Origin: Adiantum capillus-veneris | Lineage: Eukaryota > Streptophyta > Polypodiopsida > Polypodiales > Pteridaceae | Direction: 5' to 3' | Assembly: GCA_014529385.2 (NCBI GenBank) | Contig: CM043942.1 | Coordinates: 9,488,001 to 9,552,000, forward strand | Length of the DNA: 64,000 bases | Part shown: piece by piece, positions 11,770 through 23,096 of the stretch | How the letters are laid out: the number at the start of each line of letters is the position of its first letter | Numbering within the stretch: position 1 is the first letter of the stretch | The notes under the pieces: model-generated | Databases searched by the model: none | What the model saw: only the letters and a program-made list of their open reading frames with translations | Told to the model about the DNA's origin: nothing | Made by a program: the position numbers and the translations under genes

Positions 11770-13420
11770 CACAGGATGCCTCGCAGACGACCGACAAAGT
11801 AGTGGGAAGCACCACCCTATCAAGTCATAGACATTTCATCTAATGAGAAAGCACATGTGTCAGATGAGGAGCTTGCAGGTTTGAAGCAATTGACGGCACC
11901 AAAGTAAGACAACAATTTTCCCATAAGAGCTCTGGAGTTTGCATTAGCAGGCAAGAAGTCATTGCAGTCTCAAGATGCCTCTAGATGGACACATTCTTTC
12001 AGCTCCAACCATGGGGCAGATATTTCCAAAGAGCCCACGAATTGATGTCCTCAATTCAGTACAACAGAGAAGCCACATTGACGGACAAAGATGGAGAGGA
12101 AGTGCAAGTAAGAATCATGACAAACATGATTAGCTACACTTTACATTTGGCACCAGGAAACCACAACCTACTTCTAAAGACCAAAGCTGCAGATAACGAC
12201 AAGGCCTTGTCAAGTAGCAAGGGCATAATTTCACATACAAAGACCTTGTGTACGTAGAAACAGAATTGCCCTTGCGTCTGATCACCCAACACCTAAAAGT
12301 CTAGAAGCCACCCATGTACATTGAGCCGAATCTCCATATTGTTGTGGTGATGACTATCGGACTATCAGAGAAAAGATTGATGAGATGTGATCTTGGCACA
12401 TATATCTTTGAGAATCTGGTAGAAGAAATCTCAAGAACAGTGCCAAAAACAAGACATACATGAATGGGGGACCGATGCTTACAAGAATTGCATACCAGGC
12501 ATTGGGTATGATCGACAAGCTATCCTTGGCAGAAACTCAACTACAACTACTCCATCGATCCAAGAATGTAGTGAAACAGTGATCAGACCTTCAACAATGC
12601 CACAATCTAAGAAAGCTGATGGACAGAACTCAAGGAGAAAGAAATATTGCAGCAAAGAGACAGAATCTGACATACAACTCAGTGGATAAATAAAGCCAAA
12701 AAACAAGGATACACCGTTTGAGTACCAGTCCTCAAATGATGACAAAGAGGATGAGGAGGAAGAAGATGAATACAAGCTCTACCAAGTACGCCTTAGTAGA
12801 AGATCTGTTGAGCATACAGACAAAATACCCATTCCTCATACTCAAAGCTCTATGGAAGAAGCTCAAGCCCAAAGGGAGGAGCTCCGTAGAAAGAGAGCAA
12901 AAGAAAAGAAAAATGTAGGAGCTGAGGTGGATGATGAAGGGAGGAAGATGAAAACAAGCCACTGGAACAATTCACGGTGAAAGCATTAGAAAAAATAAAA
13001 CAATACAAAAGACGAGCGGCGAAGGAAAATTTGGATATTGCTGGCGACATGCGGCAACATATCCGAAGGGAGCTCAAGAAAAAAGTAGAGCAAAGAGTGC
13101 AACAGAATGTAAAGAGACAAAAAATCGATGGCCTAGAGTCATCAAATGATTCAAAGCACACAGATAAAGAAGAAACGAAGGAAGGACAAACTCAGCAAGC
13201 GCTCAAGGAAGAAAATGAAGAAAAGGAAGGAAAGGAAGAGGAGCAACCCGGCGAGGAGGGTTGTGGAACCATTAGAAGCCCACATAGAAAAATGTCCCAT
13301 CAAGCTCAAATACACCCACCACTCCTCCTCCTACTCAAGAGTCGACGGCCCAAGCAGCAACTCAAGAAAAAGGCTAAGTTGACCACAATTATACCAGAAA
13401 AAGCAAAAGAGAAAGTGTGA
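11770..13420 (+). pseudogene. Degenerate charged ORF, possibly an accessory ORF of a Ty3 element (part 1)
   Basis: I do not recognise this with certainty. Broken frames can be followed: MPRRRPTK at 11776, an open stretch at 11985-12257, then NKTYMNGGPMLTRIAYQALG near 12460, then Lys/Glu-rich, probably coiled-coil sequence to 13420 (12977-13420 is open for 147 codons). There are many stops and frame changes. A second coding-like block at 15.1-17.0 kb leads to a polypurine tract and an LTR, so both may belong to one long extra ORF of a Tat-like Ty3 element. That assignment is inference. Confidence 0.35.
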
Positions 13421-15119
13421 ACAACACCGCCCATAGATCAAGCAATGGGCATTTTTGAAAACCAAGAAAGGAAGGATCAAATTCCACCGGCACATCTAAA
13501 GCAAGAAGATAAAGACAAAAAAGAGGCGGCAAAAAAAGAGAGAAAGTTGATATGCCATAATAATCAATATCTAATTCTCCTAAATGATTTTCTCATGTTA
13601 AATTGATCATTTAATATGGGGAAGTGCCAGGGGAGAAAAAGCTAGAATATTGGTTAAGCTATCATACCGGCCACAGTAGGGATCCAAAGGGGGGGCCATC
13701 TGCAAAAGAGCCATGTGCAACAATGGGCTAAAAAGACCCTAAGGTTCAGCCCATTAAGACTTCCAAAATGCTAAGGTTCCAAAATTCAAAGGTTGTGTCC
13801 AAAGGTCAACCATGGGAGAATTGGATGCTTTGTGTGTGTCAAAAAAGTCTTTACAAATCCCTACTTAGGAGGGGGCGAGCCTTGCTTGTAGGGGATGAGA
13901 GAGAAAGCCACACAGACACACACAAGCTCCCTTTACACAAAGGGAATGAGGGACACATGTCAGCTCCCTAGCCCAGATGCCCACAAGGTGTATCCAATTT
14001 CTATTGGATGGTCTTGGAGGTGGACCAATGAGAATTAGGCTAGAGTAAATCTAGTTTAATTAATTTAAAAACACTTAATAAAAGAACCAATGAGAATTAA
14101 GTCCTCTAGAATACTATTGGACAGTCTCCCAAGGGGTCCAATGAGCATTCAGCAGCCCAATGGCTTGCCTGATTCCTATTGGCCAGGAGGCAAAGGGGTC
14201 CAATGAGAGTTTAGTTGAATTATTAAATTACCTAAAGCTCTCACAAAAGGGGAAAGGGGGACACATGTCAGAAGGCTATCACTTATACTGCTTAATTACC
14301 ATTGGCTAAGCCTGGGGAGGTCCAATGAGAGTAGAGCATGAGCAAATAGCAAGAGGGGTCGACCAAGAGAGAGAGGGGGCTGATTTTTGCAAGGCATTAT
14401 CACACACACACTCACACAATCTCATGTGTGAAGTAAAGAAGACTCTCTCTCCTTCTCAAGCTTTAATGGGAAGCTTATCACCTACTCCAAGCTTGTGAGA
14501 AGGGAGGCCTACACCAACAACTCTTGGCTTTGTGATGCAAATCCAACCAAGAGCCAAGCTTCAATGCATGCTCATCTCCTCTACCATCCTAATTACTAAG
14601 CTAAGCTATGCTAATATGAGTGATTATGTGAGGAATACTCTTTCTTCCTCTCAATCTACTCTCATACCCTGCTAGCTCTCACCATCTTCGAAGGTGTGTG
14701 AGGTCTTGGGTCTGAGACCAGGGAGAATTGATGTTGTGTTTGATAAGTGTTTTGCTTAGTGCATGAAGCTTTCATCTTCATTGCACTAGCTAGTCTTGAA
14801 GGAACACAAAGAATTGTATTGTACAATGTCTCTCTTATGGGAGAAACCATAATACAAAGCCTTTTGGAGGGGGGACCGGCTCCATGAAAATCTGGTCCTC
14901 AACTGTTGTCAATAGCTTAATTTCTCTCTCTTTTGAAAGTATTGTTCATGTTATCTAACTAGGTGTTATGCTTTTTGTTGCTCTCTCCACCCAAGCACTC
15001 TTGTAATTCTCATTAGGAATCTATTCTAATGGAATGCCCACTATGTTCATGATAATTTCCACTACACACAAGTTTTTAGGCCATTAAATGTTACATGATA
15101 CCTCTAGACAATCGCAGGC
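13421..15119. other. Non-coding block with an inverted CCAAT array; possibly an LTR/U3 promoter region
   Basis: No coding frame. At 13999-14340 there are four units in which CTATTGG or CCATTGG is followed after roughly 15-20 bases by GGTCCAATGAG or GGACCAATGAG. They lie at about 13999-14037, 14113-14151, 14177-14215 and 14300-14338; a lone ACCAATGAG lies near 14086. Further on are a CA-rich stretch (14402-14424) and pyrimidine-rich CTCTCTC tracts. The block separates two coding-like blocks, so it could be an inserted LTR, but I found no target duplication. Confidence 0.4.
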
Positions 15120-17010
15120 TATGGAGACCAAGAAATTATAGAAGAAGGCAAGTGGTTAGTCAATACCTTTGACATTGATTAACATTTGGAACATATAAAA
15201 CTTCAATTCCATTGTCAAAGAGCGCTCCACAACTTAAGAGGAGTGGACTTAGAGGACACTAAAGCAAAAGCAACAAGAGCAGTTGAGTAAGGTCGCCAAC
15301 TACAAAATAGAATTGAAGAATTACAAAGAGTATAGATCGAGCTTCAGTCATTGCAACGAGAGCAAGCAAATGCTACTCTCATTACTACTAAGAAGCTCTA
15401 GTCTTCAATGAAGCAAATACAAATCTATAGGTTGAGCAAAAACGGTTGGAGGATGAGCTTGAAAAAGAATGACTGAACAATGTAAAGCTTGGATAATCTT
15501 ATGGTGTGGTAAAAACGACACTCTCACAGGTACTGGCAATATAAGACACCGCAGCTCCTACTTCCACCTTATCTACACCTGCCTCAATTGTACAAGAGCT
15601 GGGAGATCTCAAGGAGGCTCTAGCTTAGGAGAAATATGATAGACAGGTCATGACTACTGGACACACAAGGCCATTGAAAGCCAAAAAGATGATGAGATCA
15701 GGATTATAAGAGAGCAGTTAGCTAAAGCATAAGAGCAATTGGTAGCACAAAGCACTGCACACGCCCTGGCCATACAATAGAAAGATATAGCCATTAGTGC
15801 TATAAGGGCTCATCAAATAACAATAGAAGTCCCTCAAACAATAGGTACAAAGAACATAAGCATGAACCCTCCCCTTGTAGAACTGCCCAGCACATCTACA
15901 GAGGTAGGGCTACATGACTTTGAAGAAACAGAGCAAACGTATGCCAGAGAAGAAATTCAAAGGTGGATATAAGAAGTACGTGACCCGTCACACAAAGAAT
16001 GTATGCAATATGAACTCAAAGTACTAGAATTGGCTGCACTTCTAATGATCACACTAGATGAGGTTGTCAAAAACCACGGGTACGAAATATCCCTACCATT
16101 GATGAGACAAGAGGCCTTACTATGGAAAAAGAAGATGTTGTCGAGCCTTGAGCCAAACCACAACGGGGATTATAGGGACGTCCTTTTTATAGAAAATCAA
16201 GTTCAAATGATCCTCGACAACCAGCCTCTCTAGAGAAGGAAGTGGTTTGAGAAGCACCCAACAGATGAGACATACTACAGAAATGCACCGCAGCATCTCA
16301 GGATTGACCCAACATATTGTCCTATCAACCAAAGGAGATCCTGGAATAGCTTCTACTCATGGAAACATAAAAGGTGAGCAACACTAAATTACCTCGTGCT
16401 CACAAAGCCAATAGGGAACTACCCTCCATTAGAAAAGTATATGCTCAGCACTCTATGAGGAGTTGTCAATCAAATGAAGGATGTCCCTGACCTAGCTTTC
16501 CAAATGCTAGTGAAGATTTCTAAGATGATCATTTACTTGCATCACAGCATTGGAGGACATCGAAGCGGCAGAGCATCCTTGGCAAGTATTCTTAGAGGGA
16601 AGCAGAGGGCTATGCTAGAATGTAGAGACATAGATTCCAAGCCAGGACATCATCATGGGGTTGTATGCATGTGTCATGTTTCTACCCTCTCACTACATGC
16701 AAACATTTGAAGAGGTATTCATGACGGGGTTCTTCAAAGTTGATTCATTTATTTTCAAACCAAAAGAATCTGCTAGCTCAACACGTTGCCTATCAGAGCA
16801 CATTAAGTAACAACCCTTTTAGAGAATTGGCAACAAAGGTGGAAATTGAAGCTAGAGTAGAAAAGTTCAAGGTGCTCACTCGTACACTCGAGAAGCAGGC
16901 ATTGGACGATTAAGGCAAGCTACATCAGCTATGTCCAGTGGTTTCCAAGCAAAGCAGAGCCGTTAACAAGCAGACGAGGATAGTTTTCACAAGCGCATGC
17001 AAAGATTAGA
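15120..17010 (+). pseudogene. Degenerate coiled-coil ORF directly before a Ty3 LTR (part 2)
   Basis: Fragments in several frames: IELQSLQREQANATL (coiled coil, about 15340), REQLAKAQEQLVAQ with one stop (about 15710), then a longer stretch at 15960-16233 with MQYELKVLELAALLMITLDE and a Trp-rich region RSWNSFYSWKHK (about 16340). The last part runs to about 17010 and abuts AAAGGGGGGAA and the LTR at 17021. No RT, integrase or protease motif is present. Position before a polypurine tract fits a 3' accessory ORF of a Tat/Ogre-like Ty3 element, but the family is not certain. Confidence 0.35.
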
Positions 17011-17020
17011 AAGGGGGGAA

Positions 17021-17410
17021 TGTTGGCAGTCAAGCCAGATGCGGGTGCCCTTTGGGTCGACCCCTTCTTCCATGAGCCCTAAAATTTCCATATATCTTCA
17101 TTAATTTTTTGAAAAGCCTTGTAATTATTTGTAGTCCCTAATTATAGATGGGCAAGCCCTGAGATGCTAAGTTGTAAAGTCTATAAGAAGTCCAAGTCTT
17201 GTAAAGTCGGCCATTGGCCAAGAGAGCCCTAGGTATAAAGCCTTTTTTGTAAAGTGGGAAAAGAACACCGTATCATATTGAGCGTATGCTTGAGAGTGAC
17301 TACTTTCTTGCAACTTGTAATCATCACATCTTGAGCTCTGGTAATGGCATTTCAATTCCGAAACATGCATTGTGTTCCTTGTTCTATGCTCTTTCATTTA
17401 AGTACATTCA
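17021..17410 (+). repeat. Ty3-type LTR (390 bp) with polypurine tract before it and primer site after it
   Basis: Starts TGTTGGCAGTC right after the purine run AAGGGGGGAA (17011-17020) and ends ...TACATTCA. It is followed by TTGGCGATTCCACTGTGG at 17411-17428, which resembles the TGGCGACTC-type primer site of plant Tat/Ogre-like elements. An LTR should have a polypurine tract on its left (as a 3' LTR) or a primer site on its right (as a 5' LTR). This one appears to have both. Confidence 0.55.
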
Positions 17411-17428
17411 TTGGCGATTCCACTGTGG

Positions 17429-17949
17429 TTTTAGACTACATGTTAGTGGCTAAATCTACTGATTTGAGTGCGTTAATGACTTCTTTTTTTGACATTCCGA
17501 CCATAGGGGAGTGTTCCTAGACCCTAGGGTGACCTTTTTGGTATGTTCTGTTACAATTTCTAGGACCTTGATCATGATGGTATTGTGATTTTGGTACCTC
17601 CTCGACATGCGACCAAACTCTGTAGGTTAGTGCCCTAAGTGTCTTGGACACCATCCTAAAGTTTTGTAGCATTTGGATTCCATTTGAGTAGAACAATAGG
17701 TTGATGATTGAGTGCAATGATGTAGGACATAGGCAGATTACTAGATCTAAGAGTGATAGATTTGCATGTGCTAGAAATAATATTATTTTGTAGGTTTACT
17801 TCTTGAGGTTGACACCCTCAATGAGTCTTTGTGCCCCATCCGAGTCGCTTCCCTGAGTATTGACATTATGTTAGTCTCAAATAGCTATGTTATAGATGTC
17901 TGTCTTGTGGGAGCCCCTCTTTGACCCTTTTGGCATAATTGGGTTCATT
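17429..17949. other. Possible element leader, no gene seen
   Basis: Sequence after the LTR/primer site with no convincing reading frame on either strand. It ends where minus-strand pol fragments begin. Confidence 0.35.
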
Positions 17950-18780
17950 TTTCACCTTTGTAGTCTGACTAGTCTATGCTGAAACACCTTTCGATCCACC
18001 TAGGTAAATAAATCTTTGTATTTCTAGAATAGTGCATTTGTTGTTTCCTTGATCTCAGGTTTTAGATGCTTATTGATTTTTATCATTTGAGGGTTCTCCT
18101 CTATGCCGAGATTCCACTGTTTGACTTCTTGGTCATCTAGAAGCAAACAATTTGGACGTCCTCCTTTTTGCTTAGCCAGTGACTCAGCTTCCTCCTTAGT
18201 TTGAATGTTAGTAGATTTTCCATTGAAGGGGTTGCTCATCTCCAATGCCCATTCAAAAATATCAGATTCTTCAAGTACTGGGCTCCCTGATCTAAGTTTG
18301 CCTGACTAGTCTATTCTGATGGTTTGAAGTCAAACTCTTTGGTGTCGGCTGCTCTAGTGATCGACCATCTAGCTACACTAATCTTTTCCTAGCATTCAGC
18401 TCAGTGAACTGGTCTAGATATTGATTCTTCTACCTTGTAGCTTGTTCTTTATCCATTAGCATAGCACTCAAGTCTATCTCTGTTAGTGGAAAAATATTCA
18501 TTGAAGCAAGCATCTTTTCAATCTTCTTTGTTCCATACTTCTTGCACAGCTCCTCAGTCCTTAAAGATTTCTTCTAGCTTCTAGTGTTATCAATCTTTAT
18601 CTAAATTCTTTTATTGGTCCCTTGAATTGTTAGCGTCTGATTGGCAAAGTCATGTATCTCACTAATAGTTCTGAGCCATGGTCTACCCAATAGCATTCCA
18701 TACTCTCCCTGTATATCCACTCTTGAAATTTTCTTTACCAACATAGATCTACATATTCTCAATTAATCCGTAAGAGATCT
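17950..18780 (-). pseudogene. Ty3 protease C-terminus and start of reverse transcriptase, decayed
   Basis: Read on the minus strand from about 18760 down: SRVDIQGEYGMLLGRPWLRT, the LLGRPW signature found at the end of plant Ty3 proteases; then a linker; then ENPQMIKINKHLKPEIKETT and KYKDLFT (about 18110-17970), which resembles the segment just before RT in Tat/Athila-type pol (the YKDVFAW region). Several stops interrupt it. Later RT motifs such as YxDD were not found, so the copy is truncated. Confidence 0.5.
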
Positions 18781-19268
18781 CGATGAGTACATTCTAAATC
18801 CAAAAGGCTCGACAAGTTTTGATTTCATTGGAAAACTTTTTACCGTGTGCCTGTTTTGGACAAGAGGGAGAAAGTCAAAGCCCTTATAGGGCCCATTTGA
18901 GTGCCCAAAATTTCCCTAATGTACACGTCTAATGTCAACTAATTCCATTGTCAGCTTCTAAATTTGTTCATAGACTTTTACGTAGATTTCATCTTGTTCA
19001 TTACTAGAGCTACAATTTGAACTAGAATATTTCTCCTCTTAGTTATCTTCACAGTTCCATTCAACACAATTTCCTTGTCTGGTTATTGGCTGAACCTCTG
19101 GTGAACCCTTTGACTGGTCCTTCATCAGTTCATTGACTCCAGCTTTGACTGGTCCTTCATCAATTCATTGACTCCAGCTTTGGTCAAGTCTAATCTGACT
19201 GCTTTTTATACACTCATGTGAGCGCATACATACCATAAGCATACTTCAATACACTAAGCATAATTAAA
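18781..19268 (-). other. Probable Ty3 protease-region remnant, too decayed to define
   Basis: On the minus strand, short stretches such as GPYKGFDFLPLVQNRHTVK are legible between stops and are upstream of the LLGRPW segment. No clear active-site DTG or DSG was found. Confidence 0.3.
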
Positions 19269-19491
19269 TGTTCGAATTAGGGGTGCAGGGAAGCACAAAT
19301 AACTTGGAGAAGATAAAGAAGCTCAAGGAACACAACACAGAGTATATTGCTTAGTGCACAATGGAAAGATGAGTTAGCCTTAGAACGATGGGTGCATACA
19401 CAATGCATGGGTTAAAAAATCTCCTAGTGAGGAAAAACCCCCGATGGCCCTTGATGTGTTCACACACATCACTACCACATATATGGTAACA
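19269..19491 (-). repeat. 3' LTR of a minus-strand Copia element (about 223 bp)
   Basis: Read on the minus strand it begins TGTTACCATATATGTGG and shares the LTR layout of the element at 1745 (GTGATGTGTGTGAACACA, then the pyrimidine-rich part, ending near TTCGAACA). It is clearly older: many substitutions against the 1745 LTR. Confidence 0.75.
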
Positions 19492-19591
19492 AATTCTTCT
19501 TGGGAGTGACGTGGTGACCGAGAGCTAGCACACTACCACATATGTGGTAACAAATTCTTCTTGGGAGTGACGTGGTGAATGAGAGCTAGCA
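19470..19591 (-). repeat. 61-bp direct duplication across the LTR boundary
   Basis: 19470-19530 and 19531-19591 are near-identical (CACTACCACATA...GAGAGCTAGCA). The unit contains 22 bp of LTR end plus 39 bp of internal sequence, so the LTR start occurs twice. Confidence 0.8.
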
Positions 19592-19930
19592 CCTAGTGTA
19601 TAGGGAAGTGCCATGCCTTGAGGACAGGCTCAATCCACAAAGGGAAGCAAGCCCAATCTTTATCTTCTTGTCCTTTCTTGGCAAAATCTCAAGGCTGCGT
19701 TACAGATACTTCCTCAAATATATCACCATTCAAGAAAGCACTAACAATGTCTAATTGATGCACATTCCACCAAAGTGAGCTTTGCCAATGCACATAATAA
19801 CATTAATCATACGACAACTGGGAGAAAAACTCTCTTCATAGTCAGCACCATTCTGTTGTGCATAACCTTTTGAAACAAGTCTAACCTTGTAGCAATCAAT
19901 CTCACCATCCGGCTTAAGTTGGTGCAAGCA
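19592..19930 (-). pseudogene. Copia pol remnants (RT and C-terminal end), minus strand
   Basis: From about 19930 downward the minus strand reads DGEIDCYKVRLVSKGYAQQ, then DYEESFSPSCRM, the RT motif seen in the 1745 element as KPDGEIDRHKARLVAKGYAQQ. Near 19640 it has LPLCGL-like sequence matching the GLLPFVD gag-pol end. The stretch between them lacks most of RT and RNase H, so the copy carries a large internal deletion. Confidence 0.65.
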
Positions 19931-20644
19931 AAGTTGGTTCGAGCTGGAAGTGGTGCCAAGTAGTGTTATGGGTGCCTACATGTGCTGAAAGTGTTTAAGC
20001 TGGTATGTAAGGCCTGGGCAGGCAAAGGCCAATGGAAATGCATGCAGAATGTGATTATTGGCCCAAGAAGGCTCCAAGAAGGCCAATTGGGATGGCATGT
20101 CCAAGTGTTTGAAGGGGTTTTGTAGCATGTGAAGAAGAGCTTCTGCTCTGTCCAATCCATGGAGGCTTTGTAAGTGCTTTGCAAGGAGAAATTCACCATT
20201 TTTGCCCCCTCTTTGTGTCGGTTCCCCACTCACCCTCTCTTCCTTTAATACTCGTGTGATTTGCCCGTGTTGTCGATTATGGTGCGGTTGAGTGCAACCC
20301 CGAACCGAAGTTCGTGTATGCAAAGCGAGAGAGAGTGAGAGGTTTGTTGGAGTCTCCGCCATGAAATAGAGGTGTTGGGTGTGTAATAGGTGTTGGAGCT
20401 TCTTGTGAAGCATGTGGGTGCGTGTTGGTGTAGCAAAACGAGTGTGTAGGTGAAATTGTGTGGATTTTGAAGGTGAATCCTAGTGGATTGGAGTGCTATA
20501 TTTACCCTGAGCTATAGAGAGGCACACATTGTGTGTTCTGGGTGTGTACCCCTTTCCCTTTTCCATCTTATGGTTCCCCCACGGAGGAGCACACTGATTG
20601 CTCCTAATTTGGTGAAGAAAAAACTACTTTTCGCATTGGCAAAG
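19931..20644. other. Leader of the following Ty3 remnant; no gene supported
   Basis: Open frames exist on both strands but have no domain signature. Position and lack of stops just before the gag start suggest untranslated leader of the 20645 element. No LTR boundary was found. Confidence 0.35.
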
Positions 20645-22430
20645 ATGGCATCTCAGAGCTTTGGTCCGATTTTCATAGGTGAAGAGAGTCCAGACGAGTG
20701 GATTGCGGATTTCGAGTTGTATATGATGTCACTGCAAATGTCGAACGAGGATAGCAAGATGCAAAATTTTCCATTGGTGACGTGCGACAAAGAAAAAGTG
20801 TCGTACGAAGCATTGGAAGGTGAGCCAAGGCTTGCTTGGTTGGCTCTACGAGCATGTTTCCTACACGATTTCTTCAAAGAAGCATCCCCATTCACAATGG
20901 ATGCCAAACTGAAGGTGCTCAAACAAGAAGTAAGTGAGGAGTTTGGTTTGTTTTTGGATCGTTCTAAAGCTTGTTGGGTAGAGTTAGCAGCAACCATGCA
21001 GCTGGCTAATGGCGACTACTTTAAGCTGGATAAATTCATGGCAGGTCTACATCCTAAAGTGAGGGAAAAGGTAGATTTTGAAATCCCGGAGAACTATAAT
21101 GGTGCAATGGAAATTGCGAAGGCAAAGAGAAAGAAAATAGAGAAGAAAATTGAACAGGGCGTGTCAGGTTATGAAGTAGTGGTTCCTACTCAACCACAAG
21201 GTCCAAGGGATGTTGCTCATGAGGAGAACCATGGGAACCGAGGTGTATAGAATTGGGTGCAGACTGTACAAGACTTTTCCAAGAAAATGCAAGAATTGCG
21301 GTTAAGTGTGATGGATAAAAGACATCCAAGAGGAGCAAGGGCTAGGGCAAGGCCGTTGCTTGACAGGTGCTATAATTGTGGTGAAGAAGGGTATTATGCG
21401 TTGGACCGTCCTCATCTGCCGAGGGAAAGAGGTGGTATCTACCGGTTTTTTGGTAGGGGAAGAGGTCAGGCACAATTTAATGGCTTGAGAGAGCAAGTGG
21501 TCAAGAATCCAATGCAACCAGCTCCTTCGAATGGTGGTGAAGTCCCTAGGGTGAATATCATTGGTGTGGATAAGCAGGATGTCGAAGTTTTGGCAAACAA
21601 AAGGGCAAGAGCTGCAAGGGAAACGAAAATCGACCGGGAGACTAGATCTCGTAAAGGCAAAGAGAAGGTGTACGAGGGCAGGGAGCAGAAAAAAACTAGC
21701 AAGAAGAGAAGGCGTCGTAAGATCAAGCACACAGATTTTTAGCTAGGCGCGGCTATCCCGAATATGATTTGGTAAGTGATGTGTAGGGCTAGAAGGCTAA
21801 CATAACTTTTGGTCAGTTGTTGGCTTTAAATCCTAAACTAAGGAGACAAAGGTCTACGAGTGTGAGCACGAGGCTATGGAAAGCTAAAGGCAATGTGCAT
21901 ACCGTACAAAACATGGCATTAAGGGTGGGTAGCCCAACTAATGTTCTTCCTTTGGTAGATGTTGTCATCAAGAAGAGGATGCAGGTTCAAGCCTATATAG
22001 ATGGTGGAGCCCAGGTTTACGTCATGATGGAAACTGCAATGAGGGAAACAAGTGTTAAAGTAGTGGCCAAGTCAAACATGCGTATGAGGATGGCTAACCA
22101 TGCTAAAGCTAGGTGCTTGGGTGTGGCTCAAGGTGTAAGAGTAAAGGTGGGCATTGAGTGCCTAATCGATTTCTTTGTGATGAAATCATGTGATAATGCA
22201 TACCCTATCATCTTGGGTAGGTCGCGGCTGCTGGCAATAGGTGCTAAATAGGATTGGGAAAGTAGGTTGTTCACCTTGCCTGATAAGGAGAGAGAAAGAT
22301 AGGTGGTGTTGGACTTGAAGACCAAGGAGAGCCGTTTCCATCCTATGGCAGCAAGAGACGAGGATGATACAACGCATTACCAAAGCTTTTTTACAATGCC
22401 AATGTATTACGGCTTAGGGGGAATCTAGTG
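20645..22430 (+). pseudogene. Ty3/Gypsy gag and protease, decayed
   Basis: ATG 20645 opens MASQSFGPIFIGEESPDEW, a Gag N-terminus; an upstream in-frame extension to 20483 is likely leader. The Gag body continues to TAG 21248-21250 and then, in the same frame, to a nucleic-acid-binding region with a ruined zinc knuckle (CYNCGEEGYYALDR: His and last Cys lost) and a Lys/Arg-rich end at 21742. After a frameshift, 21817-22251 holds a retropepsin: AYIDGGAQVYVM (active site DGGA instead of DSGA or DTGA) and PIILGRSRLLAIGA. No RT follows; the next unit is the HPPR promoter region. A truncated, dead element. Confidence 0.75.
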
Positions 22431-22859
22431 GGTCACGCTTCATACATTGTACCACCCATATTGCCCCCAACTACAAAACCATGTTCTTTGCCAAAAGGGA
22501 CTAATACTCACACTTATATGAGCCTATCCCCTTGTCGGCGATACGCACTATTGCAGCCATTCAACTTAGCTCCCACTCCCTTCAGTACGAGAGGAGGGTT
22601 TGAGGCAATGGAGAAGTGTCCCATCAACTATGCAAATGATGCTCGCTACAAGTTCGAGAGTCTTAGTTCCACACACAGCTAGAGTGCTTAGCTTTTGCTC
22701 ATATCCGAACCAACTTCCCTCACATTTTCATCCATGACCTAGACCTACATATTTGCCTCTTTCAGTCAAAGTGAGGGCTCTCGATTGTGATTCTCATCAC
22801 CACGATCTGTATCTTTGGCCGTATAGGTCATATTTGACCTGCGAGAACGATGATAAAAT
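22431..22859 (+). promoter_or_regulatory. Presumed promoter region of HPPR
   Basis: Between the Ty3 remnant and the pyrimidine-rich leader. No convincing TATA box was found at a fixed distance. An inverted repeat AGGTCA-TATT-TGACCT at 22825-22840 includes one TTGACC W-box core. Promoter assignment rests on position only. Confidence 0.35.
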
Positions 22860-22912
22860 CTCTCTCTCTCTCTCTCTCTCCCCCCCCCCCCCAACCAAAA
22901 AAAAAAAAAACC
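22860..22912 (+). repeat. (TC)n, C-run and A-run in presumed 5' leader
   Basis: About nine TC units, 14 C and a 14-base A-run in succession. CT-rich leaders are frequent in plant genes; this one would lie about 200 bp before the HPPR start. Confidence 0.85.
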
Positions 22913-22914
22913 CA

Positions 22915-23025
22915 ATGCCTAGGGCACTAGGCGAAATAGTCGGGAAAGTGCAAGCTCAAATGGAAATGCCACGTCCACTATCTTCGACAGGCCCAGAATG
23001 CGCTTGTCATCTCTCCCTGGCTTGA
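22915..23025 (+). CDS. Possible upstream ORF (36 codons) in HPPR leader
   Basis: ATG 22915 opens MPRALGEIVGKVQAQM and stops at TGA 23023-23025. It overlaps the upstream in-frame HPPR ATG (22998) in another frame but ends before the canonical ATG at 23097. If the transcript starts upstream of 22915, it could lower translation from 22998 and allow reinitiation at 23097. No evidence that it is translated. Confidence 0.2.
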   Translation: MPRALGEIVGKVQAQMEMPRPLSSTGPECACHLSLA

Positions 23026-23096
23026 GGCAATTCTTTGGAAGGCACTGTCAAATAACGAGAGGAGGAACGGCCTCCGCCACACACGAGCAGGTGGGT

